Of a DNA stretch of 64,000 nucleotides, positions 1-14,500 are shown one piece after another. Numbering within the stretch: the stretch's first letter is position 1; each line of letters starts with the position of its first letter. This stretch comes from Lumbricus terrestris (taxonomy: Eukaryota; Annelida; Clitellata; Crassiclitellata; Lumbricidae): the NCBI GenBank assembly GCA_949752735.1, contig OX457038.1, forward strand, positions 64,117,205-64,181,204, read 5' to 3'. Below the pieces are notes generated by a model. That model was not told the origin of the DNA. It searched no databases and was given only the letters and a program-made list of their open reading frames with translations. Position numbers and translations under genes: made by a program.

Positions 1-650
1 CATACATTATTCATGTACAATGTACATGCATACATGTACAAACTATAAGCCCGCATTCATACATACACACATGCCATGCATGCATACTGCATAGATACAA
101 TGTCATGTAGGCTACCCAGATACATCAATAGAACTGTCCAATATCTTGATAACTTTTGTCATTCTATTATGACTTATACTTATCATCAACTCTATATCCA
201 AACCTATCGAACTGCTTCCTTATTATTCTAAATTTTATCTTTATTCTGGCTCCAGTCTGGTTCTCTGCTGACAAGATTTGATGGTCGGCATTTATAGATC
301 AGTTATTGTTCATCGGTGGTACAATTGTTCATCCAGATATATATGACGGATCTGCAAATCTGTACAAATCTAAACCTAAAGCCTATCTGGTGGATCTGTA
401 TATAACGATATTTTCGTTATTTGCTATTTGAATAAGTAGGCTATAAAAATGTCTCTGCTATTATTATTGTCGACTGCTGTAACCTAACAGAAACATATAT
501 ATTTGTTGACGTGGTTACTCTTACATGTAGGTGGTGGAATGGTGGATCTCAGATAAATCGAGTGAGAACCGGGTGAATCATAATAGTTATTATGACCGCT
601 GTTCAGTTAAGACCTGTCAAGTCAAGTTTAAGACCTGGTTAAGACCTGGG
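1..650. other. Intergenic, no gene seen
   Basis: I see no coding signal on either strand. The sequence is A+T-rich, with CATA-like words in the first 100 bases and scattered TAGGCTA words. Confidence 0.5.
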
Positions 651-654
651 TGCA

Positions 655-880
655 GGAAAGAAGCTGGAAGGGAAATTTTTTCCGGAAAGCCCTAATTTCA
701 CGGGTCACGTAACGGTGGAGGTCGGAGCGTGGTGGGGTGTCGGGTGTCGTGGGGTGGGGAAAAGGGGGGGGTGGGCAGTAGAAGTGCGGATGGGGTCAGG
801 GAAGTAGGAGATTGGCCGGGAGCGGGGCGAATCCTAAATTTCCCGGGCAACGCCGGGTATACGTATACCCTAGCTAGTAC
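655..880 (-). repeat. GC-rich interspersed repeat with CCCGGCGTTGCCCGGG core
   Basis: Read on the minus strand, this segment begins near 880 with a TACCCGGCGTTGCCCGGGAA core followed by AATTTAGG and then a C-rich tract (CCCCACCCC type). The same core and C-rich continuation occur on the plus strand at about 27,942-28,170, so this is a dispersed repeat. The class is uncertain; a Penelope-like or other retroelement terminus is possible, but no protein is visible. Confidence 0.55.
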
Positions 881-889
881 ACCTATATT

Positions 890-1236
890 TTAGAGGAGCC
901 AGAGCATCTGCAAGAGCTCGTAGACAAAGTGCTGGGTATAAGGTTCGGATTGAAGAGCAATGCAGAAAGGACTAAAACTACTTGTGGAACCAGTACACTT
1001 GTATGAATCGGAATACTGGTGATTACGAAAGGAATATGAGCGGATGGGATGGGATGGCTGAGAAGGAATTGTGGTGTGAAGATCTATAGAAGGGACAGGT
1101 TAAACAACGAAGTGATTGCATGGGACAAAGAGAAACTATAATAGATAAGATCGAATCATAAGACCAGGAAAAATACTCAGGTGGTTCGGTCACGCATAAC
1201 AAGGATGACAGATTAGAGATTGCGGTGTCACGGGAT
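890..1236 (+). mobile_element. LINE reverse-transcriptase fragment (decayed)
   Basis: From about 893 the plus strand reads EEPEHLQELVDKV, then FGLKSNAERTKT, the stretch after the YADD box in endonuclease-type LINE RTs. After a shift it reads GVKIYRRDRLNNEVI and, near 1160-1190, a WFGH-type motif typical of the RT C-terminus. Several stops and frameshifts interrupt it, so it is an old dead copy with no endonuclease or catalytic core left. Confidence 0.6.
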
Positions 1237-2139
1237 ATTCTGTCCCCCTTAAAGCTATCGGGATGGGGGGTGGAATATACCGGATATAGAGTATCCGGGG
1301 GAATCGGGGGGATAGGCCATTCTATCCCAATTATTGAAAAATGAGTAGGCTTTAAAATTGAAAAATTTTTGCTGTAGGCTATTCAAAATTTAAAGTGACT
1401 ATCATTGTTTTAGGCCTTATAGTGTCCCAAGCAATGTTCAGAACAAGCAACTCGAATTTAGATAGTGACTCTCAAATTCTCAATGTTCTTAAGCGTTCTA
1501 ATTGTTCTAAAACCAAAGCAAAAAAATTATTTACTAGGAATTAACATACCTAGCTGTTAGTGTCAATGTTCAAAACAAATTAACTTCCACTTGCTTTGGG
1601 TGGTAAAAAAAGCGGCCGTTTTGGGCGAACGGCGACCGCTCAGCCGGACAACGCGACGACGTCACCCTTTGGCGGCAAATTGTTCTGACGACCTTTTAAA
1701 AAAATCTTTTCACCTAAATTTCCGACGATAAACATGTGGTTACTGTGGTATTACCACAGTAACCAAAGTAAAGTAAAGTGTAGCTACCATAAAGTAAAGT
1801 AAAGTAAATATAAGTAAAGTGTAGCTACCATAAAAGCCCTGTAGGATTATATAAATCTCTTTATGATGTAGCCTAACACTTTGCACCGACACTCAAAGGA
1901 CCTTAAACACGGCCCTGTGTGGTAAGCTTATGCCATTGTGTACTTTTAAAAAATCTGACGACCATTAATTTTTTTAGTCTTTCCTCTAAATTTCCTAGCA
2001 AAATGCAGTTAGGCCTAATTCTCTACTTTTGAATAAGGGAAACTTGACATAGGCTATGTGCATGTAAACACATGCTGTCGAACTTTTCTTAAGGATAGAA
2101 ATGTACCGCTTGTAATTTTTTCTGCGGGGTGGTGCATAT
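1237..2139. other. Intergenic; short AAGTAAAGT repeats
   Basis: No gene is seen. At 1764-1830 a short run of AAGTAAAGT words and a duplicated GTGTAGCTACCATAA give a local direct repeat. Confidence 0.4.
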
Positions 2140-2549
2140 CAGGGCTTTTAAAGAAATTTTTCAACTGCACAGCAAGCAATTTGTAGACGTTTGTCAGATA
2201 GATTTTTCCGAACATTTTCGCCCGTCGCCGGCAAAAGAAATCTTATGACTTTTTTAAAGTCATCTCAAGGTTTGCCCAGCAGAAAATTAATGTCTCAAGT
2301 CGCCGCATATAAAATCTGATGATCTTTTTTTAGTCATCCACTTGGAAATTTGACCTTTCTGCTGCGTATTTTCCACTGCACACGCCATTTGTTTCTTGCG
2401 TCGTAAACCGGCTGCAGTTACCTTTTTGTAATGGTTAGGTCTATAACTGCACAAGATTGCTTTACAACAGTAGGCCTAGCCTACTGCGCAAATTCATTTA
2501 GGCCTACAACTGCACATTTTGTGTAGAACTGCACGTCAAAAAAGCCCTG
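2140..2549. mobile_element. hAT-type MITE, CAGGGCTTTT family
   Basis: The left end reads CAGGGCTTTTAAAG and the right end ends in AAAAAAGCCCTG, so the termini are inverted repeats. The flanking octamers are GTGCATAT and GTGCGTGT (6/8), the 8-bp target duplication expected of hAT transposons. The right 70 bp, read in reverse, match the left end of the element at 53,744 (GTGCAGTTCTACACAAAATG), so the two are one family in opposite orientation. No transposase is present. Confidence 0.75.
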
Positions 2550-3404
2550 GTGCGTGTACATGTGCACAACACATCTCGATGTTTTCTGGATGGAATTCTC
2601 TTTTCTGAGGAATTTAATTACCCTAGAGACGTCTAGAACTCTAGATTAAACATTGCTCCCAGATTTTTTCGAAAATCTTCAACAATAAGCCTTTATCGCT
2701 CTTCCAAATTAGCCTTAAGAACTATGCCAATTAAATTTTATTAATTATGATTAGACTACCGTTTCCTGTTTTTTTCTTTAGGTCTACGCGTGCCTTCTAA
2801 ATGACAGTAGAAGAACAATAAGTGAATCTATAGATAGACTATTAATGGTATTTTTTAGATTTTGTGACTGAAGTGAGCCGTCATAACAAAGACCTTATAC
2901 TCAATATCTTTGGTCATAAGACCGGAATTAGGCATATACAATAATTGTCGTGCAGAATGCAGTGTATCCGCTATACTTCTTTATCGACAGATGTCACCTC
3001 ACTTTAATTTTGACACCTGCTATTTATTTACGATGAGTCAATCACCACAGACAATTGTTTGATCCTAAAATATGGTTCTTCGGCGATTTTTCGTCATAAT
3101 GTAATAACTGCAATTAATATTCTTCCGAATTTCGTCCTTTCCTGCACAAGATTGAGCCTAAACTGCTAATTCGTTGTTTATGACGGACTTTCCACTCTCG
3201 TGGTATACTCGTCCTTGGTCATAAGACTTGGTCACGGCTCACGAGAACACCGTATAAACAGTGATGCCACAGCTAGGTTTTTCCACTAGATCTGGGTTTT
3301 TTACATTCGTCTGGGTTTCTGTTTTTTGTGCAAAATCTGGGTTTATTTTAGTAATTTGACAATAATTGTATTTACAACGCATGAATATTCAGTGTTTAAC
3401 CTAG
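2550..3404. other. Intergenic, no gene seen
   Basis: No coding signal. Around 3260-3350 there are repeated CTGGGTTT words and a CAGTGATGCCAC hAT-like terminus; a similar CTGGGTTT block ends with GGTAACACTG at 8370-8437. No matched pair of ends could be assigned. Confidence 0.4.
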
Positions 3405-3660
3405 TCCCCGTCCTCTGGGTGAATCCAGATTTCTGAGGGGGAGACAATCGAGTGTCCGGCGGACGGTCGCCGAGGCGCGCAGCGCCGAGAGGGGGAGGAG
3501 TGAATTTCCACATTGCAATATGGTACCATTAATTTTAAGCTGTCTTCTTAACAAAACAGCTGTAGGCCTACTTTTTCAGTGTTGATGAGAGTGACCTAAG
3601 ACTTCAATAATTACACTATGCAATAATAATTTCTTGTTGAATTTTCACATTGTAGGCCAA
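3405..3660. repeat. Relic of subrepeat-bearing hAT-like element
   Basis: Starts with CTAGTCCCCGTCCTCTGGGT, close to the block at 51,128, and contains CGCCGAGGCGCG followed by a unit with TTTTAAGCTGTCTTCTTAAC, CAGTGTTGATGAGAG and GACTTCAATAATT. This unit is the shared subrepeat of the elements at 21,924, 51,834 and 54,111. I could not find paired inverted ends or a target duplication, so the boundaries are approximate. Confidence 0.5.
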
Positions 3661-3978
3661 TGGTACCCTTTTACAGGGGCGGATCCAGGGGCCAATCCTG
3701 CGCCATGCCCCCTCCATTTAGAAATTTCTTTATATTTGATCAGCTATTTTGGCTCGGAAAGTTGACGTGGCACCCCACCCCCCCATGGGTAGTTCCGCAG
3801 GTCCTCCCCACGCCCACGAGGCCCGCATACGAGGTCCGTACGACTAAAAAAAGTCATAATTATGTTGGCGGATAAAATGGTATATTTTCCTTGGAAATTC
3901 GAGATAATTAAGCTAATCAGAGGATTGTTGGCCGAGTTACAGTATTCCTGGAAACGTGCTTCAGACATAGGGCCTACA

Positions 3979-4164
3979 CAGTGCTTAAAGTGTGAAAAAA
4001 TAAGTGCCTGGACGCCCCTTACCTTTCCAAAAGAAGTGCCTGGACGTCCCTTACCTTTCCAGGCTGTGCTGGCCAATATAAGTGGCAGGACGGTGCACAT
4101 GTTCACATTTGAAAATAAGTGCATGGACGCCGTCCATAACCGTCCAGCCACACTTTAAGTCCTG
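3979..4164. mobile_element. hAT-type MITE, CAGTGCTTAAAG family, copy 1
   Basis: Ends are CAGTGCTTAAAGTGTG and CACACTTTAAGTCCTG. The element is flanked by a perfect 8-bp duplication GGCCTACA (3971-3978 and 4165-4172). The interior contains two CCTGGACG(C/T)CCCTTACCTTTCC units and AAGTGCATGGACGCCGTCC. Copies 2 and 3 are at 9163-9308 and 30,612-30,790. No coding capacity. Confidence 0.88.
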
Positions 4165-4441
4165 GGCCTACAGACATTGTGATATATATTTAGTCTAGGC
4201 TGGGCCGGCCTACGTCTTGAATAGGCGGCAGGCCCAATTAAGGGTCCTCCCAAAAGACGAGATCTTCCACTTTTTTTAGCTCCGAAAATCAGTTACGACT
4301 TGAAATCTCAAGAAAAGGGATGAAAAGTAGAAACTTATAAGAGTTTTGTAGAGATTTTATAGAGATTGATAGGCATATGTTTCTCCACTTACGGCGCTAA
4401 CACCAGAACCTACATAAATAAATATATATATATATATATAT

Positions 4442-6050
<1,609 letters not shown>

Positions 6051-6053
6051 CAC

Positions 6054-6210
6054 TAACCTAACCCTAACCGACAGCCACGACGCCTAACATCAGCCCTAAC
6101 CGACCCTCACGACGCCTAACCTGAGCCCTAATCGACCCTCACGACGCCTAACCTCAGCCCTAACCGACCCTCACGACGCCTAACCTGACCAAAACCGACC
6201 ATTAGGCCTA
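6054..6210 (+). repeat. 32-bp minisatellite
   Basis: About four and a half tandem copies of a 32-bp unit containing CCCTAACCGACCCTCACGAC followed by GCCTAACCT(C/G)AG. The CCCTAA words resemble telomere repeats, but the period is 32, not 6, and flanking DNA continues normally on both sides. Confidence 0.8.
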
Positions 6211-6264
6211 CTATGCTTATAACCTGACCCTTACCGACACTTGGGTCCCCGACACTACAATTAA

Positions 6265-6429
6265 CATGGGCGGAGTTTATCAGGGACTAGGGGGGCTAAG
6301 CCCCCCAAGAAGACACAATTTAATTTTTTTACCGTGTAAATGGTATCTTTTCCCGGGCTTAGCCCCTCCCCCCCCCCCCAAGGTTAAGGCTTTAGCTCCT
6401 CCAAGAACGGGAACCAAACTCCGCCCATG
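6265..6429. mobile_element. Small hAT-like MITE, CATGGGCGGAGTTT ends
   Basis: The left end CATGGGCGGAGTTT and right end AAACTCCGCCCATG are perfect inverted repeats. The flanking octamers ACAATTAA and GCAATTGA match at 6 of 8 positions, consistent with an aged hAT-type duplication. The 165-bp interior has GGGGGGCTAAGCCCCCC palindromes. No ORF. Confidence 0.65.
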
Positions 6430-6595
6430 GCAATTGAATGTTACTAAATATAGGCCTATCTATCATAATTAACATGTATTAATTATCTTCTCGGATTTCT
6501 GTGTTGCTTCAGGAGCCGTCACAGTGCTGCATGAGGGACATGAGGGGAATGGCATGAGGGGAATGGCATGAGGTGGAATGGATGAGTGATGTTTG

Positions 6596-6628
<33 letters not shown>

Positions 6629-7262
6629 GTGTTTGTAGTTTATTTGTATTAGTACCTGCCGGGCCTCTGGCGTGGTGTAAAACCCCGTAAGCTCCTCGCA
6701 AAGGCAGGAGGGCCCCTGGCGCGGATTAGGCTAATATCCCGCAAGCCCATTTATTATTAATTTTAAATTTATTATTTTATTTATATGTTGTGCGTTGTTG
6801 AGGCGAGGGATGAGAAGGGGGATGAAGGGGTGGATCGATTAGAAGGAATTAAGTGATAGAGATGAAGGATCCAGATCGCAGTGGGCCGTCTAAACACTGC
6901 ACTGCGGCCTCAAGAGAAAGACAAAGTCAACTCGATCAATCGACAACGAGGCAAAAGAAACTCTTCGTCACGAGACTTGAACAGCAATAGACTTGTTGCA
7001 ATTGGAATAAACTAACAGTGTTAACAGTGGGAGCATCCCTCACTCGATCAGTGGACTCAATAATAAATTTTAAAAAAATCCAATTAATTATTGTCTTTTC
7101 TGTGTCGTCGCTGTCGTGTCTTACTGCCTATTCTTGACTTTAGCTGTCCATCGTGCAACTATAGCCTATAGCCTACCTGGTACCAAAATTGGTTAGCAAG
7201 GATATAAGGAACCGAAGTTCTAATAAACAGTTTGCCGAATCTCTAGGCCTACTACTAATACT
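6430..7262. other. Intergenic; (GTT)n and an imperfect direct repeat
   Basis: A (TTG)n tract lies at 6595-6626. At 6658-6745 two similar blocks (GGGCCTCTGGCGTGGTGTAA and GGGCCCCTGGCGCGGATTAG, each ending CCCGYAAGC) form an imperfect direct repeat. No gene is recognised. Confidence 0.4.
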
Positions 7263-7413
7263 CAGTGTGAGAATTATTGTGGAAAAATAACGGGGGGGGG
7301 CTGGACTATATGATCCACTTGTAATTGGGGTGTGAAAACAGACTTTACTTTGGGACTCTAAGAAAGGCTGGGATGGTTGGAACCCATAGGCCCCCCCGAC
7401 AATTCTCACCCTG
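7263..7413. mobile_element. Small hAT-like MITE, CAGTGTGAGAATT ends
   Basis: The left end CAGTGTGAGAATTATTGTGG and the right end, read in reverse, CAGGGTGAGAATTGTCGGGG agree at about 15 of 20 positions. Flanking octamers are CTAATACT and CGAATACT (7/8). The element is 151 bp and non-coding. Confidence 0.7.
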
Positions 7414-8079
7414 CGAATACTGATCCTTGACTTCAATTCCATAGCCTATACTGAGAGGATCAATACGAGCTATTAGGCGCCTACTTCCTTGGTGGAAGCC
7501 AAACAGTTATAGAGCTAAAATGTTGGCCCAAATGCCTATAGGGCCTATAGGCTATGCCAATGCCGATGACGGTAAATTACCATGGCAGTCTTCATAGTTA
7601 CGACTATAGGCCAGCCTCATTCTTGGTGTCAGTTCTGATATACTCGAGGATCTAGCCCATACTGAGCGTAGACAACAATATTATAGCCTAGCTATCATTG
7701 TCTAATCAACAGTCAACCCCTAATATGATCATTCCACTCGATCGTATCTGGTATAGGCTACATGCAGGCCAAGTGAGCTAGATCGAACGCAGTATACTAT
7801 AGGCTACCAGTAAATTGGTGCTTTCTTTAAAATTCGCAACGTAAACCTATAAACACTTATTGTATTTTCAATAGGCCTATATATAGGTGTACACGTATAC
7901 CTTTCTAACTGAATCGTAAACAAAGATATTTCTGTGAAGCACTATATAGGCCTAGCCTATTTGCAAGCGAAGCGCACGAAGCATGAGACTTGCGACGAGT
8001 CAGAGGAATTATAGTGACGATAAGAATTATTTATAAATTATGGCGCCAAAATACACTGCAGCCATGGATGAGTTATCCT
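7414..8079. other. Intergenic, no gene seen
   Basis: A+T-rich sequence with many AGGCCTATA words. No exon signal was found on either strand. Confidence 0.4.
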
Positions 8080-8345
8080 GGGAATTAGGATCGGAAACGG
8101 AATTCCTTGTGTGGTCTACCCGGCCCTACTGTTGACTCCCTCGATCCATTCTTCCGAACATCACCCTCTCTATTTTTCTGTCATCACTCATTCTGCATAT
8201 GTGACCAAATAGCTCCAGCTTCCTGGTTATTATTATCTGAATAGATTTTCTGCGGCTTCTATTTGCTCATTGTAGTTCTGAGTCTGTCTTTTTTTGCATC
8301 CATCCAATTCTCATCAATTTTCTGTAGCATTTCCTCTCGAAGGCT
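8080..8345 (-). mobile_element. LINE RT C-terminal fragment
   Basis: On the minus strand the region reads HICRMSDDRKIERVMFG and then RMDRGSQ, the histidine/MxxDR module near the C-terminus of endonuclease-type LINE proteins. Stops surround it. It is a dead fragment just upstream of the GH3 gene. Confidence 0.5.
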
Positions 8346-8584
8346 AACATCTTTGACTTTAGATAATATGGGTTTTCTGGGTTTTTTCCCAGACAGAACT
8401 CTGGGTTTATTTCTGAAACCTCAGTGGTAACACTGCGTATAAGCATAACAGTCCTTGGTCACGAGATATCAACACCTCTGCGATTGCGAAAAATGACAGT
8501 ACTATAATAGAGTTCTTGCGACTTTTTGGTTTCCGTCATGTTATGATTTTCTAAGGCTTTTAGCAGTATTGTTAAGAACAGAGA

Positions 8585-11500
8585 ATGCGTGAGCAAAATC
8601 AAAGTTGGAATTTGTGGATGTTGTTTGTTGTAACGATTTTCGCCTTTGCATCCGTCTTGGAGGCATGGGAATCCGATGGACTGGGTGCAGACTACCCATT
8701 CCGAGACACCTCTCTCAGCTGGGATGAACGAGTGCAGGATCTGGTTGATCGGCTCACCCTGAAGGAGATGGTAGAGCAAATGGCCAACGGTGGTCCAGAC
8801 GCAGCCCCGGCAATTCAGCGACTTGGCATACCCCCGTATAACTTCAACACCGAGTGTTTGCGTGGGATCGTCAAGCCAAACCAAGCCACCGCCTTCCCGC
8901 AGTCGATCGGACTTGGCGCCACCTTCAGGTTAAAGCAAATCTAATCTATTCAAGTGCTATAGTTTATAAAATGCCGCATTTAAATTGACACGCTGCAGAG
9001 GTTTCGATGCCCTTGGTCGGAAATATGATAGTAATGGAAAATCCAGATTCACTTAATTCATTTTCATTTCGTAATCGTGTTGCAATTGACCTGTCATGCT
9101 ATACACACTGTACAAATCGATAGACTTTTAACATAATTATGAAAGATTCATGCAGGCTCCACCAGTGCCTAAAGTGTGGACAAATAAGTGCCCGGACGCC
9201 CCTTACCTTTCCAGGCTGTGCTGGCCAATAAGTGGCAAGACAGCATTCAGATTTTCAAATAAGTGCATGGACGCCGTCCATGACCGTCCAGCCACACTTT
9301 AAGCGCTGGGCTCAACGTAAGTCACAATATCACATTGTAGGCCTACTAAAAATCCCAAAAATGTACATAAAATCCAATTCCATTTTCTGGCTAATTCGTG
9401 TGTAACCAATGTTGAATGACGTTTGTCTTTTTATTTGACCTTAGCCCTGACCTAATTGGAGCAATGGCAAAGGCGATAAGCACAGAGGCACGTGGCATAT
9501 ACAACGACGTCAAGGCCAAGGGTCAGTACCCGATTCAGAAGGGGATCAGCTGCTTCTCACCTTGCATCAACATCCTTCGACACCCGCTGTGGGGCAGAAA
9601 TCAGGTGAACTTTGCATAATTACACAACTTAACCATGCACTTGACTTAGTTGACTTCTAGCCCCGGCAAGGCTTTCACCCGCATCAGCAGCTCCTCTATG
9701 GACAGATTCCAGTCACCATGTCCTGTGCTCTCCATGTCCCCACGCCCACGGTTAATCTCATCCGCTGGCAGTCCTCTTCCACCATATCCATCCATTGCTT
9801 CCTGGGCCTGCCTAGAGCTCTCTTCTTCCCATGCACATATCATCTTCCCATGCACATATCCCTGCAGTGCCACCTTTGGGTATCTTCCACTCTGCATTCT
9901 GGTGACATGTCCGAAGTACTACATTCTTCTGATCTGTATCCTGTCCACAACGTCTTGCTGGATTTTCAGTCTGCTGCGTATTTATAATTATCTACAATTA
10001 TCTAATCATGTACACTTATGCACAAACACACATGCATTCTTGTGAGCAGATCTACGGAAACATTTCCAGTTGTGATTAAATTACCATACTTTGCAGCTGT
10101 CCAGTATGGGCCATTTAAACTTTTCCTATTGGTTGATCTTGAATTTCAGGAAGTGTATGGTGAAGACCCTTTTCTCACAGGGGCGCTGACCGCTGCGTAC
10201 GTGACAGGGCTACAGGGTGACCACCCTCGCTACGTTAGGGCGAATGCTGGCTGCAAGCACTTTGCTGTTCATTCCGGTCCTGAGGACATTCCTTCATCCC
10301 GGTTCAGCTTCAATTCTGTGGTTGGTTTTTTATATTCATATTTATTCTAATTTTCCAACAATAGGACTTATTAAATATTACTATAATTATGCACAGCAGA
10401 AGTTTGGGGCGAAAGATAGACCCAGTGGCGGCGCTACGATAGGCCCCTTGACCTGCCTATTTTGCTCATGACCTGCCAAAAAAATTGGAATTTTTGTTGT
10501 CAGTGTCTGTTTATCTAATGTGGCTTGCTCTATAAAAGGAATTCTATCCAAATGAGGCAATCACAAACTCGATGTACAGCCCAAGTGTTGGTGTGTGAGG
10601 CAACTTTTAAGCGACTGGATGTAGCCTACTAATTGTCAAGCTCCCAAGTGTGTAATTGCTGACGTTGATAATCGAGAGTGAGCAGTTGATGCAAAGTCTA
10701 CAGGTCTACTTGTCATGCTTGATGTCAAATTTGCCTTGGTTGCATGCGGATATATTTCGCCGCCTTATCGGATTAATTGGTGACATTTTTGTGAAGATTT
10801 CGGCCGGATGATTAAAAAAAGTCATCAGTTTTTTAGGGAGGGAAACTGTCCTTTTTTTCCGTGCTAGAGTCGGGAGCGTTTCTTAGTAGTCCCCTTGAAG
10901 AAGCGCTATATAAATTTTTGAATGAATTCATCATGAATGAATGATGGACTCAAGTTGAGATATATTGAAAATGCATCTCCGATATTCCACTGCGATTTGA
11001 TGAGTGTATCTCTCGGTTTAATACTATTTTCCAGTTTTTTATCGCTAGGTCTCTGAACGAGATTTCCGTTTGACGTTTATGCCGCACTTCAAGCGATGCA
11101 TTGAAGCTGGTTCCCTGAATCTCATGTGCAGCTTCAACAGGTAGATCAGAAAATCCAATCACTTTTATGGCACCAGTGCCTTATTGCACAGGCCATCAAT
11201 TCATGGTTGCTTCAAATTTTGCTTAGGTATGTTTGTATTTATATGACAGTCTAATTTAGGACTTTGTTGCTCAGCCATAAAAGTCAAAATTTGTCATGCA
11301 TGATTTATATCTATATTTGTTGTGCCCATAGTTTGAACAGTACTATTACAGTATTTTGCTTCAGCTTGATTTGTGTAATGTTAAAAATGATGTATTCAAT
11401 CATTCATTTTTTGGGAAAGTCAGCAAGTAATTTTGATTCCATCTTGTGAATGATATGGCAGAGGGTGGAAGGGGCGTGGGAAACATTGGAGGAATGGATG

Positions 11501-14500
11501 TGTGACCAAGTTGCAAAGCATAACTGATTGGAAGCAATGGGGGATTTTGTCAGTAGTAGTGAAATATTGCTCTTCAAACTAGTGTCCAATTTTGTTCGAA
11601 TTTATCCGACAGAAGAAGTGACTTCTGATTTTTGCCGTAGCATCAACGGGGTACCAGCTTGCGGCAACGAGCGGCTCCTAACCGAAATCGGCCGCAAGGA
11701 GTACGGCTTCAAAGGCTTCTACATCAGTGATGCTGGTGCCATTGAGCTCATCTACTCTGGCCATAGATATGTTAACTCAACACTCGAGGCCGCTGCCTTG
11801 GCAGCCAACGCAGGGGTTGACCTTGAGCTTGGCACATCGCCTGCCTACCTTCAGCTATACGATGCGGTTGCCCAGAACATCGTATCCTACAACACGATCG
11901 TTGAACGCGTGAAGAAGCTGTTCTACGTGAGAATGCGGCATGGATCGTTTGATCCTCCGCAGATGAATCCGTATGAATCGATCAACGTGTCGGTCGTTCA
12001 GAGTGAGGAGCATCGGCGACTCGCGCTCATTGCCGCAACAAAAAGCTTTGTTCTTCTGAAGAACGAGAACGTCTTGCCGCTTCTGGAAGGCACGATTAAG
12101 AACCTGGCGGTAGGATATGGCACTTCGCTGTATTTGCATGTTGCACAACATTTCATGTCCATGTATTTATGTAAAGTTTCATGAATTTGCACACTATGTA
12201 TTGTATATTATACCTAATGTAAAGTTCAAAAAGTTGTGTATAGTGGTGTTTAGCAATATCTTGGATAAGTGCAAGTTAATGACTGTCATTAAAGATGTCA
12301 TTTTCAGTACTATTTATTTATCTCTCTTCGCCTCTTAATGGACCCATGTGCAGTGTGTCACTTGGTTTTTTCATTAAGCAAATATATATATCCAGGTGGG
12401 TGGGAATGCATGGGAAGGGTGTTTCCGCTCCTCCCGAAAATCTTTGCCTGTGTTCCCACTGCTTGCCTTGCATGGAGCCCTGGAAACAGACGAGTTCCGT
12501 TAAAACTCAGCATCTACATTCCACTGTTCACCCTGTTTGACAATGTTCCCACTGCTCACCCAAACCAATTTAACCACTGTTTAAGTCAGTTGATTGAGAT
12601 ACCATACAGGCTACTATAAAAGTTTGCATAATTTATTTTCAAATTATACTTTATACTTCCTCTCTCATCTTAGGACAGTTTTAAATCCACGCTGGAGTTT
12701 GGAGTGCTTCTGCATAGTCACCTTGAAGAGGCGCTATACAAACTTTTGTAATGAATGAATGAATAATACAATTTTATATTATGCAAGAAAACGTTTCCTT
12801 TGTTGATTGTAGGTGGTTGGGCCGATGGCTGACAATCTTGTGGACCTTTTTGGTGACTACAGTCCCGCCCCTGATGATCGTTATTCGAGCACTCCATATG
12901 CGGGTTTAAAATCAGCTGCTAGCAATGTTATCCTGGCCAACGGTTGCAATGACAACTGGTGCAACCAGTACAACGCTGACGAAATAAAGAATGCAACGTT
13001 AGCCGCGGATGTTGTCGTTGTCTGTCTCGGAACAGGTAACTGTTTGCTCGTTCAGATCAGTTATTAATTTAATTTTTTTAAATCTTTTATTAAGTAATTT
13101 TCACTCTATTTATATTATACTTTTATATTTATGTTCTTTTTTATCAAATTTTTATACTGCACCTTGGTTTACATGAAATTAAGTACTTTTGGGAAATGTT
13201 TCTTCAAAACTTATTTATCTGCCCATTTATTTTGTAATTTCTCCATTTACGGTAGTCATTTATTGATTTAAAGGACTTGCTCATGCGGTCGTTACGCGAA
13301 GGTCGGTACGGACATTCAGCCTTGACAAGTGATTTTTCATAATTTGTGTGGCAGGTTGGGTGTTTTGAGTTTCTTGGGTAACTAGGTTGCAATTTAATTA
13401 ACTGTAAATAGAATAGAAATTAAGAAGAAGAAGAATCCCCAAAATTACCCCAATGAGGCAGCCATAGGTATTTGCAGCGTAACTCGTTTAGCCGTGGCTT
13501 GTTAACGTGAATGGCTGATCCCGACCCCATCACCTTCAGGACCTTTCTTCATGTTTTTGTATGGTCAGTGGATTCATGTTTAGATGTTTACCTTGCCAAT
13601 TTTTCTTAGGAATTTATAAATTACTTTGAGCTCTGGCTATTGTGCTTATGAACTCTGATGATGATGATTACTGATGGCAGTGGTGGTGGTGAACTTTGAT
13701 GAACTTATGATGAACCTTTGATTATTCAGGTCAGGATGTGGAGGAGGAAGGCTACGACCGAGCGTCATTGAACCTTCCTGGTCACCAGGAGCAGCTGTTG
13801 GAGGACGTCATGGCATATGGTTGGTTTGTTTATTCATTAAACCGTCTCCTACTACGTCTGAATACATTTAGGTTGAAGTATGGTCAGGTAAACTGATTAT
13901 TGATCATTTATCGTTTTGATCGGTTGAATTATCTTTCAGCTGATATAACAGAAGCAAATCGAGTGAGTGACAAGATTACCAAGCAACCACTCTTCTTGAA
14001 TTATTATTATTTTTATTATTATTATTATGTTGTTGTTGTTGTTTCCCCCCCCCCCCCCAAGGTACATGTAATCCCTCGAGATTCTAAAAAGATTAATAGA
14101 TTAATTAATCATTAAAATCTCCAGACGTTGTATAGATTATTCTTTTCAACTAAAATAGACTGTAACTGCTCCGGATATTTTTTCCAATAAATAAGAAAAA
14201 TACTTTAAAATATTTTTTCATTAAAAAGCATAAACAATATCTTTCAGCAAAACGCCCGGTCATCGTGCTCGTATTTTCCGGTGGACCTTTGGACATTACG
14301 TTGGCAAAGTATAGCGCCAACGCTGGTGCCATAGTGCAGTGCTTCCTTCCTGCACAGTCAACTGGTACTGCGCTCCGTGCTGTTCTCTTCAGCAAGGATG
14401 GAGACGTTGTAAGTCCTGCTGGACGCTTGCCATACACATGGCCGCTATCAATTGCTCAGGTTAGTTATTATAACAGCCTCAGATGCTTTGCTCTTGGGTC

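Noticed and set aside
6054..6210. Telomere or chromosome end
   Set aside because: The period is 32 bp, not 6, and unique sequence continues on both sides.
8585..8944. Bacterial contamination for the GH3 gene
   Set aside because: Eleven exons with GT-AG introns carrying local MITEs and LINE tails show that it belongs to the host genome.
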